Notes: a model not told the origin generated them from the sequence alone. A stretch of 64,000 nucleotides of DNA from Nisaea sp. (GCF_034670185.1 NZ_JAXMNY010000003.1:186001-250000), one strand, 5' to 3'. Shown: positions 9,058 to 17,927, numbered from the stretch's first letter. Numbers and translations are program-made.

Positions 9058-10041
9058 TTAACCCACGCTGATGTAGGAGTTTATGTCGCCAAGCAGGTCG
9101 CTGGCGTTCAGGCCGTCGATGGTGACAACATTGCCGTTCCCGAAATCGATCACTGCATTGCCGAGTGCATCGCTGGAGATGCGGCTCACGAGATCCCCTG
9201 CTTCCGTGACTGGCAAGCCGTTGATCCCCGACGCGACCCTGATTGTGTCGGTTCCGGCCACAAAGTCATAAATGATGTCTACGCCGCTGTTGGTTCGGAA
9301 GACGAACTGATCGGCGCCGAGATTGCCGTGCAAGGCATCGTCTCCATCGCCGCCTTCCAGGATATCGTTGTTCTGACCGCCATAGAGTGTGTCACGGCCG
9401 TTTCCGCCGAAGATCGTATCGTTCTGCTGGTTTCCGTAAACGACATCCGCGCCGATGTTTCCGTAGACGATGTCCGCGTCCCGGTTCCCCATGATGAAAT
9501 CGCCGTCGTCTCCGCCGGATATACAATCTTCTCCCTGGCCACCGAAAAGACTGTTCGCGCCGTCGTCCGCGCCGATCGTGTCGCTTCCCGTGTTGCCGTA
9601 AATGATGTCATTGCCTAAGCCGCCGGCCAGGTTGTCGGAGCCGAGACCGCCGCGAACAAGATCGTCGCCGCGGCCGGCATCGACAGTGTCGGCGCCGCTG
9701 CCCGCCTGAACCTTGTCGTCGCCGCCACTGCCGGTAATTAGGGCGTCGCCGGAGCCCTGCACGATCAGAACCCGTCCGGTTGCGGAATCCGGATTGAGCG
9801 AGATCGAAATCTGCTCTCCGTCAGGAGCCAGAACGGTCGCCGCGGTCGTTGCGTCGGGAAGGACGAAGGGCTCTTGGCTATCGATACCGGACGAGCCTCC
9901 AGATGATTGGACCGTGACAGTCTCGACCGACCCTTCCGACAAGCCGATTTGATCGAGAAAATCGCGAATGAGCGTGCTCTGCTCCGCGTCGATGTTCCGG
10001 TTTTCCAGCGGATCGAAACTGCCCCCTACTAGAGATGCCAC
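9058..10041 (-). CDS. RTX calcium-binding repeat protein, probable type I secretion substrate
   Basis: A 327-residue acidic protein with about sixteen consecutive nonapeptide RTX repeats (residues about 104-247), for example AGRGDDLVR, GGLGNDIIY, GGNGRDTLY and GGDGDDALH. These form Ca2+-loaded parallel beta-rolls after export. No enzyme domain is recognisable in the first 100 residues, which are Ser/Asp-rich. The last 80 residues (FRTNSGVDIIYDFVAGTDTI onward) resemble the C-terminal secretion module of RTX proteins. The start is a GTG, supported by AGGAGGAG six bases upstream. The next two genes downstream encode the matching exporter. Several repeats carry Tyr-Gly-Asn at the junction. The function beyond secreted or surface Ca2+-binding protein is unknown. 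Confidence 0.9.
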   Translation of the reverse strand: MASLVGGSFDPLENRNIDAEQSTLIRDFLDQIGLSEGSVETVTVQSSGGSSGIDSQEPFVLPDATTAATVLAPDGEQISISLNPDSATGRVLIVQGSGDALITGSGGDDKVQAGSGADTVDAGRGDDLVRGGLGSDNLAGGLGNDIIYGNTGSDTIGADDGANSLFGGQGEDCISGGDDGDFIMGNRDADIVYGNIGADVVYGNQQNDTIFGGNGRDTLYGGQNNDILEGGDGDDALHGNLGADQFVFRTNSGVDIIYDFVAGTDTIRVASGINGLPVTEAGDLVSRISSDALGNAVIDFGNGNVVTIDGLNASDLLGDINSYISVG

Positions 10042-10084
10042 GAGATGCTCCTCCTGCTTGGTCGTGTCGTTGTCGTGGCCAATG

Positions 10085-10957
10085 TCAGTCCTTTCGATAC
10101 CCTTGAGGCACGACCATGAATGTGTCCTGATAATGCAGGGCGCCTGGTTTCTCGGCCCATTTTCCGGGGTCGAACCCGACTATTTTGAGGCCGCTGTCCT
10201 CCAGCATCCGGGTCCAGGTTTCCCGGGTGTACCCGGCGAAAAAATCCTGTCCCTGATAGGCGTAATAACACCCTTGCTCCTCTTGCGAGACGGATCGGTG
10301 CAGGCCGGTTCGGCGCACAAAATCAAAGAAGAACTCGTCAATGATGAAGCAGGTCAGGTACGCGCAGCCGCCTCGTTTCAGGACGCGCGACAGTTCGGAG
10401 AAATAGCTGATGCAGTCCTGTTTCTGGAGGTGGGTAAAGAGGGAGACGGCAAACGCGAAATCGACTTGCTCACGTTCCAGCTCTGATAGGTGGTAGCGGT
10501 TGGCGGCACCGGGATCGCGGGGCTCGAAATAGTAGTTATTGACCGCTTCTCTCTGAATGAACCGGATGGTTCCCGTGTCGGAATTTATGTTTTCCCGGCA
10601 CCAATCGAGCCCCTCCGGCCAGACGTCGACGCCGAAATAGGCGCCGCCATCCAGATGGGCGGCGAAGGGGATCGCGAGCCGCCCGCAACCGCAGCCAAGG
10701 TCGAGGATTGTGTCCGTCCGGTCGATGCTGCCGCGCTGTACCAGCTCGCCAAACAGATCGCACATTGTTGCGCGGAAATGGGTCTCATCCGGGCTCCCTA
10801 CGACATTCATCATGGCTGGTGGCGGGAGCGCGTTTGCAGCCATCGACCAACAGGACTCGATGGTCTGCCGCATCCGTTGCGCCTTTTCCTCGGCGGCACT
10901 GATCTCCGTCTGCAAGGTGCGGATATAGGCGCTGGCGGCGAGGAGTTGCTCAGTCAT
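10085..10957 (-). CDS. Class I SAM-dependent methyltransferase in the RTX/glycan cluster
   Basis: A 290-residue methyltransferase. SAM-binding motif I is ILDLGCGCGRLAIPFAAH, followed by an acidic end of strand 2 (YFGVDVWPEGLDWC). A hydrophobic VDFAFAVSLFTHL region and LSRVLKRGGCAYLTCF correspond to motifs II and III. I place the start at the ATG 10957 (MTEQLLAASAYIRTL), which overlaps the TGA of the glycosyltransferase gene by eight bases. A longer frame begins at 11068 but would lie inside that gene. The short helix before the domain (ISAAEEKAQRMRQTIES) looks coiled-coil. By context it probably methylates a sugar or glycan end made by the upstream glycosyltransferase, but the substrate is an inference. 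Confidence 0.83.
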   Translation of the reverse strand: MTEQLLAASAYIRTLQTEISAAEEKAQRMRQTIESCWSMAANALPPPAMMNVVGSPDETHFRATMCDLFGELVQRGSIDRTDTILDLGCGCGRLAIPFAAHLDGGAYFGVDVWPEGLDWCRENINSDTGTIRFIQREAVNNYYFEPRDPGAANRYHLSELEREQVDFAFAVSLFTHLQKQDCISYFSELSRVLKRGGCAYLTCFIIDEFFFDFVRRTGLHRSVSQEEQGCYYAYQGQDFFAGYTRETWTRMLEDSGLKIVGFDPGKWAEKPGALHYQDTFMVVPQGYRKD

Positions 10958-13388
10958 CGGCGGGCATCCGTTGCTGGTCGGCAGGTTCCGCATGTGGCCG
11001 CTGCCGACCCTGGTGCCGGCCGAATTTGGTGAAGTGGTCGAAAGCGGTCTTGAAGCGCCCTTCGGCAATTGCCCGGGCGATATCCGGATTTTCCATCCGA
11101 TACGCTGTCTCGTCGAAATCCGGCGGCGGCTGGATCACGGTTGATTGGACATATTCATCGGCCAGGCTGGAGATTTGCCGGATGAGATCGCCTGCCTCGA
11201 TGGACAGACCCCGGGTGCGGATGATCTCCGTTACGGTCATTTGCAGGAGAACCCAGCGCCGGTCGAGTTCCTGCTGTTGGGCGACACAGCGCTTTTTCAG
11301 TTTTCCCGCATCAGCCTCGTCCAGCGCTGCGGATGGCGTCGCCGGGACTGTCTGAAGGCGCGATCGCAGGTCTCCCAATCCGTATGCCTGCCCCATCAGC
11401 CCGGCGAGTGTGGCGAATTGTGGTTCGCGCGCCGCCCGCCGGAGGTAGCGGTTTCTCAAAATGGCATTGAAAGCGACATGCGGGTTTTCTCTTCCGCTAT
11501 CGGAATTCGCGTAACTCCCGTCCGTGTCCTCGCCCTCGTCCGAGCGATGATGATAGTTAGCCAGCGGCAATGGCAGCACACCGATATCTGCTTCCATCAG
11601 AAAGCGCAGATTGAAATCCCAGTCTCCGAGTACCGGGAGCGTCTCGTCGAACCCGTCGAGGCGTTCCCATAAGGCGCGGCGGAACAGGAAGGATATCGGC
11701 GGGAATACATTGCCGGCCGCCATTTCGGCAGTCTGCACATTGTGCAGCCAGTTGTTGAAGGGGCGGCGGCCACACTCAAGAACAGTGTTTCCCGAGATGA
11801 CCTCTTCGATATGTGTGCTGTGGCAGACGACGCCGTCATACAGACCCTGGTGCCGGTTGAGGAAGTTGACGGACTGCTCAAGGAAATCCGGCTCCCAGCT
11901 ATCGTCATCGTCATGAATGACGATCAGGTCGGAGGCTGATGTGCGGATGCCGGCATTCGAGGCCGCTTCCATGCCGAGGCTTTCCGGGTGGGAGCGAAAG
12001 ATGATCTGGCCCGGGTCAACGAGGGATCCTTCAAGAACATCGCGCACCGGTTCCGGATCGCCGCCATCGTTGACCACGACCCAACGGATTTTCCGATAGG
12101 TCTGCTCGGCAACGCTGCGGGCCGCTCGTTCCAGTAATAGGGGGCGGTCTTTGGTGCGGGTGATGATCGCAACGGTTGGCTCATCGGTACGCGGTGGCCG
12201 TGTCACTTTTGCCTGCAATGCCCGTTGGGCGCGTTGCCTGCGATTTTCGTCAAACTCGATGGTGGCCTGTCCCGGTCCCCAGAGCGCCTCTCTGATCCGC
12301 TGTTGCGGGCTGTCGCCGGGATAGCGGTCCTTTGCCGGAAGAAGGACAGAGACGGAGCCGGTCCGCCCGAGATCGAGAGAGCGCGGTTTCAGGGTAAGCT
12401 GTTCCAGGTCTGCCGGTGTCGGTGCCGCGATCATGTCCGGGAGACGGGTCATCGCCATCGCATAGGCAGTTGCTATTTCCCGTGGGCTGTCCAAAGCGTG
12501 GGCTTCGATATGGTCGATGACGCCTTCATATGCCGGGTCTGGCAGTTCGCGGACCGGACTCTTTACGGCGGTTCCGTGTTTTGCGGCTTCGATGTCGCTG
12601 CGGTCGAGATGCTCGACCGACGGGAAAGACGGCTCGAATAGGTTCTCTATCAGATGACGGTGAAGGATGAGGGCCGAGGCAGGGTTTTCGGGATCGATCT
12701 CCGGACTGTCGAATATCAGGCCGGACATTTCCTGAGGCTTTACCCCGAGAATATCGGCGCGCCCGATACAGCCGAAATAGATACCGGCCCAGTCTCTCTT
12801 CGGGAAGGTGCGTTCGAGCAGGAGCTGTTGAGTGCCTCGCCACCCGGTATCGACAAGAACAAGCCGCTCCGCCGGTCCGGCAACGGCATCGAGATAGTCC
12901 GCGAAGAGGTCCGCCTGCCGGCGCAGGTGGCGCCGGACGCGCCGTGCCTCCGGAATATCCCTGCGCAGAAACTCGTGCAGCGGCTGCTGCTGGATAGGGG
13001 GAATGCCGCGTTTGAGTTCTCTGGATGGCACCTCCGCCCGGAGCAAGGCGCGAACGATGGTGTCGAGGCTCTCTCCATCAAGTTCCTGGGCAAGAGCCGT
13101 CAGGGCGAGATCGGGGGCGGCCTTGAAGGCAGCCTTTACGGCCATCAACCGGGAGGTTTTGAATAGAACCGCATGATCTGGAAGTGAGGAGCCGCGCCGT
13201 TCAAGCCATGTGCCGTAGAGGGACCGGATGCGCAACCCTGCACGAAGCCCGAACAGGATGCGGTCGCGGCGCGGATCGGTCTGCAAAAGATGCGCGTGCA
13301 GTTTCAGCAGGTAGAGATTGACGAGTGGGCCGAGAAGGTCGCGACCGATCTCCCGGATGTCTCTCGTTTCGGCGGGGCGCTTAGTCAT
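10950..13388 (-). CDS. Large multidomain family 2 glycosyltransferase with HAD-associated N-terminal region
   Basis: An 812-residue protein in three parts. Residues 1-400 lack a glycosyltransferase fold and resemble the region that follows the HAD domain in polysaccharide-biosynthesis proteins (LVLVDTGWRGTQQLLLE, YFGCIGRA). Residues about 404-640 are a GT-A family 2 domain: VAIITRTKDRPLLLERAARS, VVVNDGGD, and a DDDD metal site near 493-496. The C-terminal part is helical and ends with FDETAYRMENPDIARAI...HFTKFGRHQGR, the repeat type with Asn-Pro-Asp and a closing Gly-Arg often attached to bacterial glycosyltransferases and surface proteins. The ATG overlaps the HAD gene stop by four bases. 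It probably transfers sugars to a surface polysaccharide or glycoprotein; donor and acceptor are unknown. Confidence 0.82.
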   Translation of the reverse strand: MTKRPAETRDIREIGRDLLGPLVNLYLLKLHAHLLQTDPRRDRILFGLRAGLRIRSLYGTWLERRGSSLPDHAVLFKTSRLMAVKAAFKAAPDLALTALAQELDGESLDTIVRALLRAEVPSRELKRGIPPIQQQPLHEFLRRDIPEARRVRRHLRRQADLFADYLDAVAGPAERLVLVDTGWRGTQQLLLERTFPKRDWAGIYFGCIGRADILGVKPQEMSGLIFDSPEIDPENPASALILHRHLIENLFEPSFPSVEHLDRSDIEAAKHGTAVKSPVRELPDPAYEGVIDHIEAHALDSPREIATAYAMAMTRLPDMIAAPTPADLEQLTLKPRSLDLGRTGSVSVLLPAKDRYPGDSPQQRIREALWGPGQATIEFDENRRQRAQRALQAKVTRPPRTDEPTVAIITRTKDRPLLLERAARSVAEQTYRKIRWVVVNDGGDPEPVRDVLEGSLVDPGQIIFRSHPESLGMEAASNAGIRTSASDLIVIHDDDDSWEPDFLEQSVNFLNRHQGLYDGVVCHSTHIEEVISGNTVLECGRRPFNNWLHNVQTAEMAAGNVFPPISFLFRRALWERLDGFDETLPVLGDWDFNLRFLMEADIGVLPLPLANYHHRSDEGEDTDGSYANSDSGRENPHVAFNAILRNRYLRRAAREPQFATLAGLMGQAYGLGDLRSRLQTVPATPSAALDEADAGKLKKRCVAQQQELDRRWVLLQMTVTEIIRTRGLSIEAGDLIRQISSLADEYVQSTVIQPPPDFDETAYRMENPDIARAIAEGRFKTAFDHFTKFGRHQGRQRPHAEPADQQRMPADD

Positions 13389-14302
13389 GGCGCAAACCTA
13401 CATTCATGACCGAAGCCGCCATCCAGCGGGATGATCTCGGCACGGGTGCCGGCAAAATGGGCTCGCCGTTCGCGAAGTTCTTCATCCGGCAAGGGAAGGT
13501 GCAGAGCATGCCAGCCACGGCGCTTGGCACCGCGATAATCATGTTGAAGATGGTCGCCTATATGCAGGGCGTGGTTCGGTTTGACCCTCAGCGATTTTGC
13601 AACATGATCGAACAGGCCGCCGCCAATCTTGCTACCGTGTCCGTCTGCCGAGGAATAAACTTCTGGACGGTGCTTGGACCTGATCTTTGCTGCGAGGATG
13701 CGTCCGATCCGTCTGCTGTCGAGATACATGTCGGAGAGAAATACAGTCCGCAGCGAGGGGAAGCGCTCCCTGATCTCGGGGATCAGCGGGTTGAGCGTGA
13801 CGTCCTCAATCTCGCATTCCAGTTCTGTCCGGACGTAATGCTCGGTCAGATCCGGTCGGTTGAGAAGTGAGCAGACGGTTCCGGCAATATCGTCGAGTGA
13901 GGGATCGCTCCCAATGACGGAGTGCCGTTGCATTCCATAGGTGGCGCGCATCGCGGCGATGCGGACAAGCATTGCATCTTCTACCGACGGATCCGGTCCG
14001 TTGGCACTTGCCGGAAGTGTTTCATGGAAGCGCTTCGAGAGAGACCAGAAACGGCCAAGTTCCGATCCCGGTGACCTTAGCAATGCTGTATCGAAGACGT
14101 CGATAGACAGCAGAGTAATCTTGTGTGCCGCGACAACCCGGCCGATTTCCTCAAGGAGCTGGGCTCGGTTGACCGCATCGCCATAGAAGGACCGCAGGCA
14201 GGCGGCCGCTTTCTGAATGGTGAGATAAGGGGACAGCGCGTGCTCGATTGGCGCACTACTCCCCTGCTCGGCGTCGCTATCGATTTTCCCGTGCCCGTCC
14301 AT
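13385..14302 (-). CDS. HAD-superfamily hydrolase-like protein of a glycan cluster
   Basis: About 305 residues with HAD motifs in order: LLSIDVFDTALLR (motif I), VFLSDMYLDS (motif II), a lysine in HGSKIGGGLFDHV (motif III) and ALHIGDHLQHDYRGAKRRGW (motif IV). The Asp-Val-Phe-Asp-Thr nucleophile motif and the Ser-Asp-Met-Tyr-Leu motif are those of HAD proteins found in polysaccharide loci, often fused to glycosyltransferases. The next gene, overlapping by four bases, starts with the region that usually follows this domain, so the pair looks like one fused protein split in two. I prefer the ATG at 14302, with AGGA upstream, over a TTG at 14344. It is the first gene of the minus-strand island; the 150 bases upstream are unusually AT-rich and probably hold the promoter. 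Confidence 0.78.
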   Translation of the reverse strand: MDGHGKIDSDAEQGSSAPIEHALSPYLTIQKAAACLRSFYGDAVNRAQLLEEIGRVVAAHKITLLSIDVFDTALLRSPGSELGRFWSLSKRFHETLPASANGPDPSVEDAMLVRIAAMRATYGMQRHSVIGSDPSLDDIAGTVCSLLNRPDLTEHYVRTELECEIEDVTLNPLIPEIRERFPSLRTVFLSDMYLDSRRIGRILAAKIRSKHRPEVYSSADGHGSKIGGGLFDHVAKSLRVKPNHALHIGDHLQHDYRGAKRRGWHALHLPLPDEELRERRAHFAGTRAEIIPLDGGFGHECRFAP

Positions 14303-14452
14303 CGATCCCGGTCCTGCATCGTCGCGGACCTGTGCCCACGACAAGGCGGGATCGTGCCACCAATCAGTATGCCCTTAAAGGGTTATTTTCATGCGTTAAT
14401 ATTCGCCATAAAAGTTTATTCAGTTGATGTTCCGATTTCAGACTTTGTTATC
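14303..14452. promoter_or_regulatory. AT-rich intergenic segment, likely promoter of the HAD/glycosyltransferase/RTX operon
   Basis: This 150-base gap between two minus-strand genes is markedly more AT-rich than its surroundings, mainly at 14375-14460 (runs such as TTATTTTC and TTAATATTCGCC). No open frame of note crosses it. A short inverted repeat with CCCTT/AAGGG arms lies near 14371-14381. I cannot assign a specific -35/-10 pair, so it is called a regulatory region only because the long minus-strand island starts just after it. Confidence 0.3.
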
Positions 14453-15199
14453 TTAATTCAGAAAATCGGGCTCTTCCTTTTCCAGCATCCGGCGCAATGC
14501 CTTGAAATGCCGGTCCGCGACCCGGGCATTTTCGGTCGAGGCCTGCTGGCGGGTGTGGGAGCGGACTCGTTCCGAAATCGTGCGCATTTTCTGGCCAGTG
14601 GATTTCGCCAGCACCTGCACCTTTGCGGCGCGCTCCAGGTAATAGAGATCGTTGAACGTGTCCTGCACCGTGGCGCCGGTGGTGATGACGCCATGGCAGG
14701 CGAGGAACAGGATCGCGTTGTTGCCGATTTTGCTCGCCATCCGCGCACCTTCGTCCTCATCCAGCGCCAGACCTTCATATTCGTCGTCATAGGCGATGCG
14801 GCCGTCGAACATCAGCGCGTTCTGTTCGCACATCTCAAGTCGTCCGCCTTCCAGCAGGGTAAGGGCGGTGGCATAGGGCATGTGCGTGTGCATGATGCAG
14901 ACCGCGCTCGGCACGTTCTTGTGCATCTGGCTGTGAATGAAGAAGGCCGTGTCCTCGACCGTCTCCGATCCTTCCAGCACAGTGCCGTCACCGTCGCAGA
15001 GGACCATTGAGGAGGCGGTGACTTCCGACCAGTGCCAGCCGAACGGATTGATCAGGAAGCGGTTGCCGCGCATCACGCCGTCATCATCGGGCAGGGCCAG
15101 AGAGAAGTGATTGTCCACACCTTCGTTGAGGCCCATGCGGGCGGACCAGCGTAGTGAGCAGGCGAGATCGATGCGGGCTTGCTGAATGTCCGTGGTCAT
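14453..15199 (-). CDS. Class II aldolase/adducin family protein
   Basis: A 248-residue class II aldolase/adducin domain. These zinc enzymes cleave or epimerise phosphorylated sugars or decarboxylate related acids. The zinc ligands are visible as His-x-His in CIMHTHMPYATAL and a third histidine in FLACHGVITTG. SMVLCDGDG and NHFSLALPDDD are also typical. The ATG at 15199 has GGAGAG upstream; an in-frame TTG five codons earlier is less likely. It is transcribed away from the thiamine-diphosphate enzyme at 15347, sharing a 147-base promoter region. The substrate is not predictable; many members of this subfamily are annotated only by fold. Confidence 0.85.
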   Translation of the reverse strand: MTTDIQQARIDLACSLRWSARMGLNEGVDNHFSLALPDDDGVMRGNRFLINPFGWHWSEVTASSMVLCDGDGTVLEGSETVEDTAFFIHSQMHKNVPSAVCIMHTHMPYATALTLLEGGRLEMCEQNALMFDGRIAYDDEYEGLALDEDEGARMASKIGNNAILFLACHGVITTGATVQDTFNDLYYLERAAKVQVLAKSTGQKMRTISERVRSHTRQQASTENARVADRHFKALRRMLEKEEPDFLN

Positions 15200-15346
15200 G
15201 GCGTCTCTCTCCAAGTGGGCTTAATTGCGCTTAAGAATTTGTTGTTTTGCCGACGATAGACCGGGCGTTAGGGTCCCGTGAAGTGCCTACTGGTGCAGGG
15301 TACCGGCTCGGGTCGGCGTTAATTATCAGAAAGTAACGGGGGCGGA

Positions 15347-16957
15347 ATGGCCGAGAAAAGCTGCGCCGATGCGATTGTCGGACTGATGGAAAGCTACGGG
15401 ATCGATACGATCTTCGGCATTCCGGGCGTGCATACCGTAGCCTTCTACCGGGCTCTGGTATCGAGCGGTCTGCGCCACGTGACGCCACGGCATGAGCAGG
15501 GTGCGGCGCTGATGGCCTACGGATATGGTCTTGCGACCGGCCGTCCGGCAGCCTGTTCGGTCATCACCGGCCCAGGGCTGCTCAATGCCGCGACGGGGAT
15601 CGGTCAGGCCTATTCGGATTCCGTGCCGATGCTCGTCGTCGCCGCGGCGAACAAGAGCAACGAGCTCGGTATGGGGCAGGGCTTCCTGCACGAAATGCCG
15701 AACCAGCACGACGCGGCGCGGACCGTCACTACCTTCAATCATCAACTGCGGGCTCCGGAAAATCTGCCGGAGGTGTTTGCCCAGGCGTTTGCCCAGTTCG
15801 ACAGCGGGCGTCCCCGTCCGGTTGGCCTGGAGGTGCCGCGCAATCTGTTTGATCAGCCCGCCAACGTTGATGCCACCGCATGGCCAAGAACGTCGAAGCC
15901 CGGACCTGAAGTTGGTGCTGTAGCCAAAGCGGGGGCGCTCCTATCCAAGGCAGAACGTCCGATACTGCTGCTCGGCGGCGGGGCGAAATGGGCCGGGGCC
16001 GAAGCGCTCGCATTGGCGGAGCGGCTTGGCGCCCTGGTCGTGACGACCACGGCCGCCAAAGGGACGATTCCGGAAACGCACCCCCTCAGCGCCGGGGCAA
16101 CTCTTGAACTTGAGCCGACACAGCGCGCGCTCGCCGATGCCGACATCGTCCTCGCGGTGGGTTCCGAATTGGCGGAGACGAGTTTCTGGACGAGTGCTTC
16201 GGATATTCAGCTTGGTGCCCGGCTGATCCGTGTGGATATCGACCCGGCGCAGCTTGTGCGCGGCTTCCGTCCCGACCTCGCGATCCTGGGGGATGCCGCG
16301 CTGACCATGGAAGCGCTGATCCAGAGCCTTGGCGGCAGGCCTGCTTCCGGCGGGCAAGACCGTGCCGCGCGTCTCTGGGAAGAGAACCGTGCGGTGCATG
16401 AGACGCCCGAGACGATGAACCGCTGCCGCATGCTGAACATGCTGGCCGAATACTTGCCGGAGAATTGCTTCATCTCCCTCGATTCGACGCAGGTCGCCTA
16501 TACCGGCGCGTCCTACTTCCGGATCGACCACCCCAATGGCTGGCATTTCCCGAACGGCTTCGGGACCCTTGGTACCGGCGTGCCGGCGGCGATCGGCGCG
16601 AAACTCGGCGCACCGGACCGGCCGGCCATGGCAATTGCCGGCGATGGCGGGTTGCTGTTTACGGCGGAGGAACTGATCGTCGCGGCGGAGCTGCGTATGC
16701 CTTTGCCGGTTGTGGTCTGGAACAATGGCGGTTATGGCGAAATCCGGGATCATATGATCGACGCCGGCGTGCAGCCGTTGGGAACGGATTTGCTGGTGCC
16801 CGATTTCTCCGCACTCGCGGCAGCCTATCGTTGTGGCTATGCCCGCCCCGAAAGTGCGGAAGGCTTCGGCAATGCGCTCGCCGAAGCCTTCTCTGCAACG
16901 GGCCCGACCTTGATTGAGCTTCGGTCAGATGCCGCTTTTCTGAATGGGCCGGACTGA
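15347..16957 (+). CDS. Thiamine-diphosphate-dependent enzyme, acetolactate synthase / 2-oxoacid decarboxylase-like
   Basis: A 536-residue ThDP enzyme of the IlvB/AruI group. The N-terminal pyrimidine-binding domain starts GLMESYGIDTIFGIPGVHT, and the catalytic glutamate is in PRHEQGAALMAYGYG. A central Rossmann-like domain holds ILLLGGGAKWAGAEALALAE. The C-terminal pyrophosphate domain has the GDG...NN motif (GDGGLLFTAEELIVA and VVWNNGGYGEI). Overall it most resembles 5-guanidino-2-oxopentanoate decarboxylase-type proteins, not true acetolactate synthase, and no ilvN regulatory subunit is adjacent. A role in 2-oxoacid decarboxylation, or in glyoxylate carboligation given the window's glyoxylate theme, is possible but unproven. 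GGGGGCGGA lies just before the ATG. Confidence 0.85.
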   Translation: MAEKSCADAIVGLMESYGIDTIFGIPGVHTVAFYRALVSSGLRHVTPRHEQGAALMAYGYGLATGRPAACSVITGPGLLNAATGIGQAYSDSVPMLVVAAANKSNELGMGQGFLHEMPNQHDAARTVTTFNHQLRAPENLPEVFAQAFAQFDSGRPRPVGLEVPRNLFDQPANVDATAWPRTSKPGPEVGAVAKAGALLSKAERPILLLGGGAKWAGAEALALAERLGALVVTTTAAKGTIPETHPLSAGATLELEPTQRALADADIVLAVGSELAETSFWTSASDIQLGARLIRVDIDPAQLVRGFRPDLAILGDAALTMEALIQSLGGRPASGGQDRAARLWEENRAVHETPETMNRCRMLNMLAEYLPENCFISLDSTQVAYTGASYFRIDHPNGWHFPNGFGTLGTGVPAAIGAKLGAPDRPAMAIAGDGGLLFTAEELIVAAELRMPLPVVVWNNGGYGEIRDHMIDAGVQPLGTDLLVPDFSALAAAYRCGYARPESAEGFGNALAEAFSATGPTLIELRSDAAFLNGPD

Positions 16958-16968
16958 ACGGCTTGGGC

Positions 16969-17778
16969 TTAGGCGCCGAGCATTTCCTTTGCCTTTTCGA
17001 GGATCGATTCCGGTAGCCGTGTCGGTTTGCGCGCGTCGAGATCGAGATGGACGCCGAATTGGCTGAGTTCGGCCAGCCGGGTGTTCTTCGTCGTGTCCAT
17101 CAGGCGATGCACCATCCGGATGGAGGACGAGCCGACATGGGCGACCGTGCTGTCGATATGCACGAGATCGCCGCTGTCCGGCCAGTGATCCATCTCGATC
17201 TGGAATTCGAAGGTCGAAAAGCCGCGCCGGTTGTCGCGCAAATAGGCCGGACTCATGCCGATGGTGGCAAGGGCGTGGAAGCCGGAGCCGGAGAACTGGT
17301 GGATCAGCCCGCCAAGGCCGAGTTTGCCTGTCCAGTCGAGATCGCTCGGCCGCACCACATCCATCCCGGCGCGCACCCATTTCGCCGACGCGGATGCGGG
17401 AGCCCGCTCTTCCTTCGGCGGTCCGTCCCACTCGACTTCGGAGCCGGTCAGTGCAGCGCCGTCCAGCGTCTGCTCCATGGTGGTGCAGAGCTTGCCTGTC
17501 TCTGAATTGAAGAGTTTGTGGGCAATCACGGGGCGCAGCCCGGTCTCGATCAGGCCGGTTTCGATATGGAACAGATCACCCTTTCGAAGTTCGGCTTGAT
17601 AGCGCGTGTAGCAGTCCGTCGTGCGGACCTTCCTCGGGTCGAGGCCATGGTCCCGCAGGAAGCGCCAGCCGGCCGCTTCAAATTTTTCATAGTAATAGGC
17701 GACGGTGAAATGTTCGACGACGTCGCATTCCCAGGCTTTAACGTCACCCCGAAAGGTCTCGGAGAATCCAGCACTCAT
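16969..17778 (-). CDS. Double hotdog acyl-CoA thioesterase-like protein
   Basis: A 269-residue protein with two hotdog halves. The first half contains VVEHFTVAYYYEKFEAAGWRF, the long-helix segment typical of 4-hydroxybenzoyl-CoA thioesterase relatives. The second contains FQIEMDHWPDSGDLVHIDS and VGSSSIRMVHRLMD. It probably hydrolyses acyl-CoA esters in the cytoplasm. I take the ATG at 17778 (GGA eight bases upstream) over an upstream TTG. It is convergent with the ThDP enzyme, 11 bases apart, and shares an AT-rich 259-base upstream region with the methyltransferase gene at 18038. Confidence 0.78.
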   Translation of the reverse strand: MSAGFSETFRGDVKAWECDVVEHFTVAYYYEKFEAAGWRFLRDHGLDPRKVRTTDCYTRYQAELRKGDLFHIETGLIETGLRPVIAHKLFNSETGKLCTTMEQTLDGAALTGSEVEWDGPPKEERAPASASAKWVRAGMDVVRPSDLDWTGKLGLGGLIHQFSGSGFHALATIGMSPAYLRDNRRGFSTFEFQIEMDHWPDSGDLVHIDSTVAHVGSSSIRMVHRLMDTTKNTRLAELSQFGVHLDLDARKPTRLPESILEKAKEMLGA

Positions 17779-17910
17779 GTCCACTATCCAGCTTTGCAAA
17801 GTCAGAATGCGACTATAGGCCGCTCAGCTTGATGATCGTCAATTCCCCTATTTCAATGCTCTTGTGTTTCTAATACTTGAAAAAGTTGGAGAATCGGGCG
17901 ATACGCGAAA

Positions 17911-17927
17911 GTCATTTCATGAATGAC
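17911..17927. repeat. Inverted repeat in AT-rich intergenic region
   Basis: GTCATT and AATGAC form perfect 6-base arms separated by TCATG. It sits in the 259-base gap between the divergent thioesterase and methyltransferase genes. The size and spacing suit a dimeric repressor site, but no regulator gene is adjacent. Confidence 0.4.
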
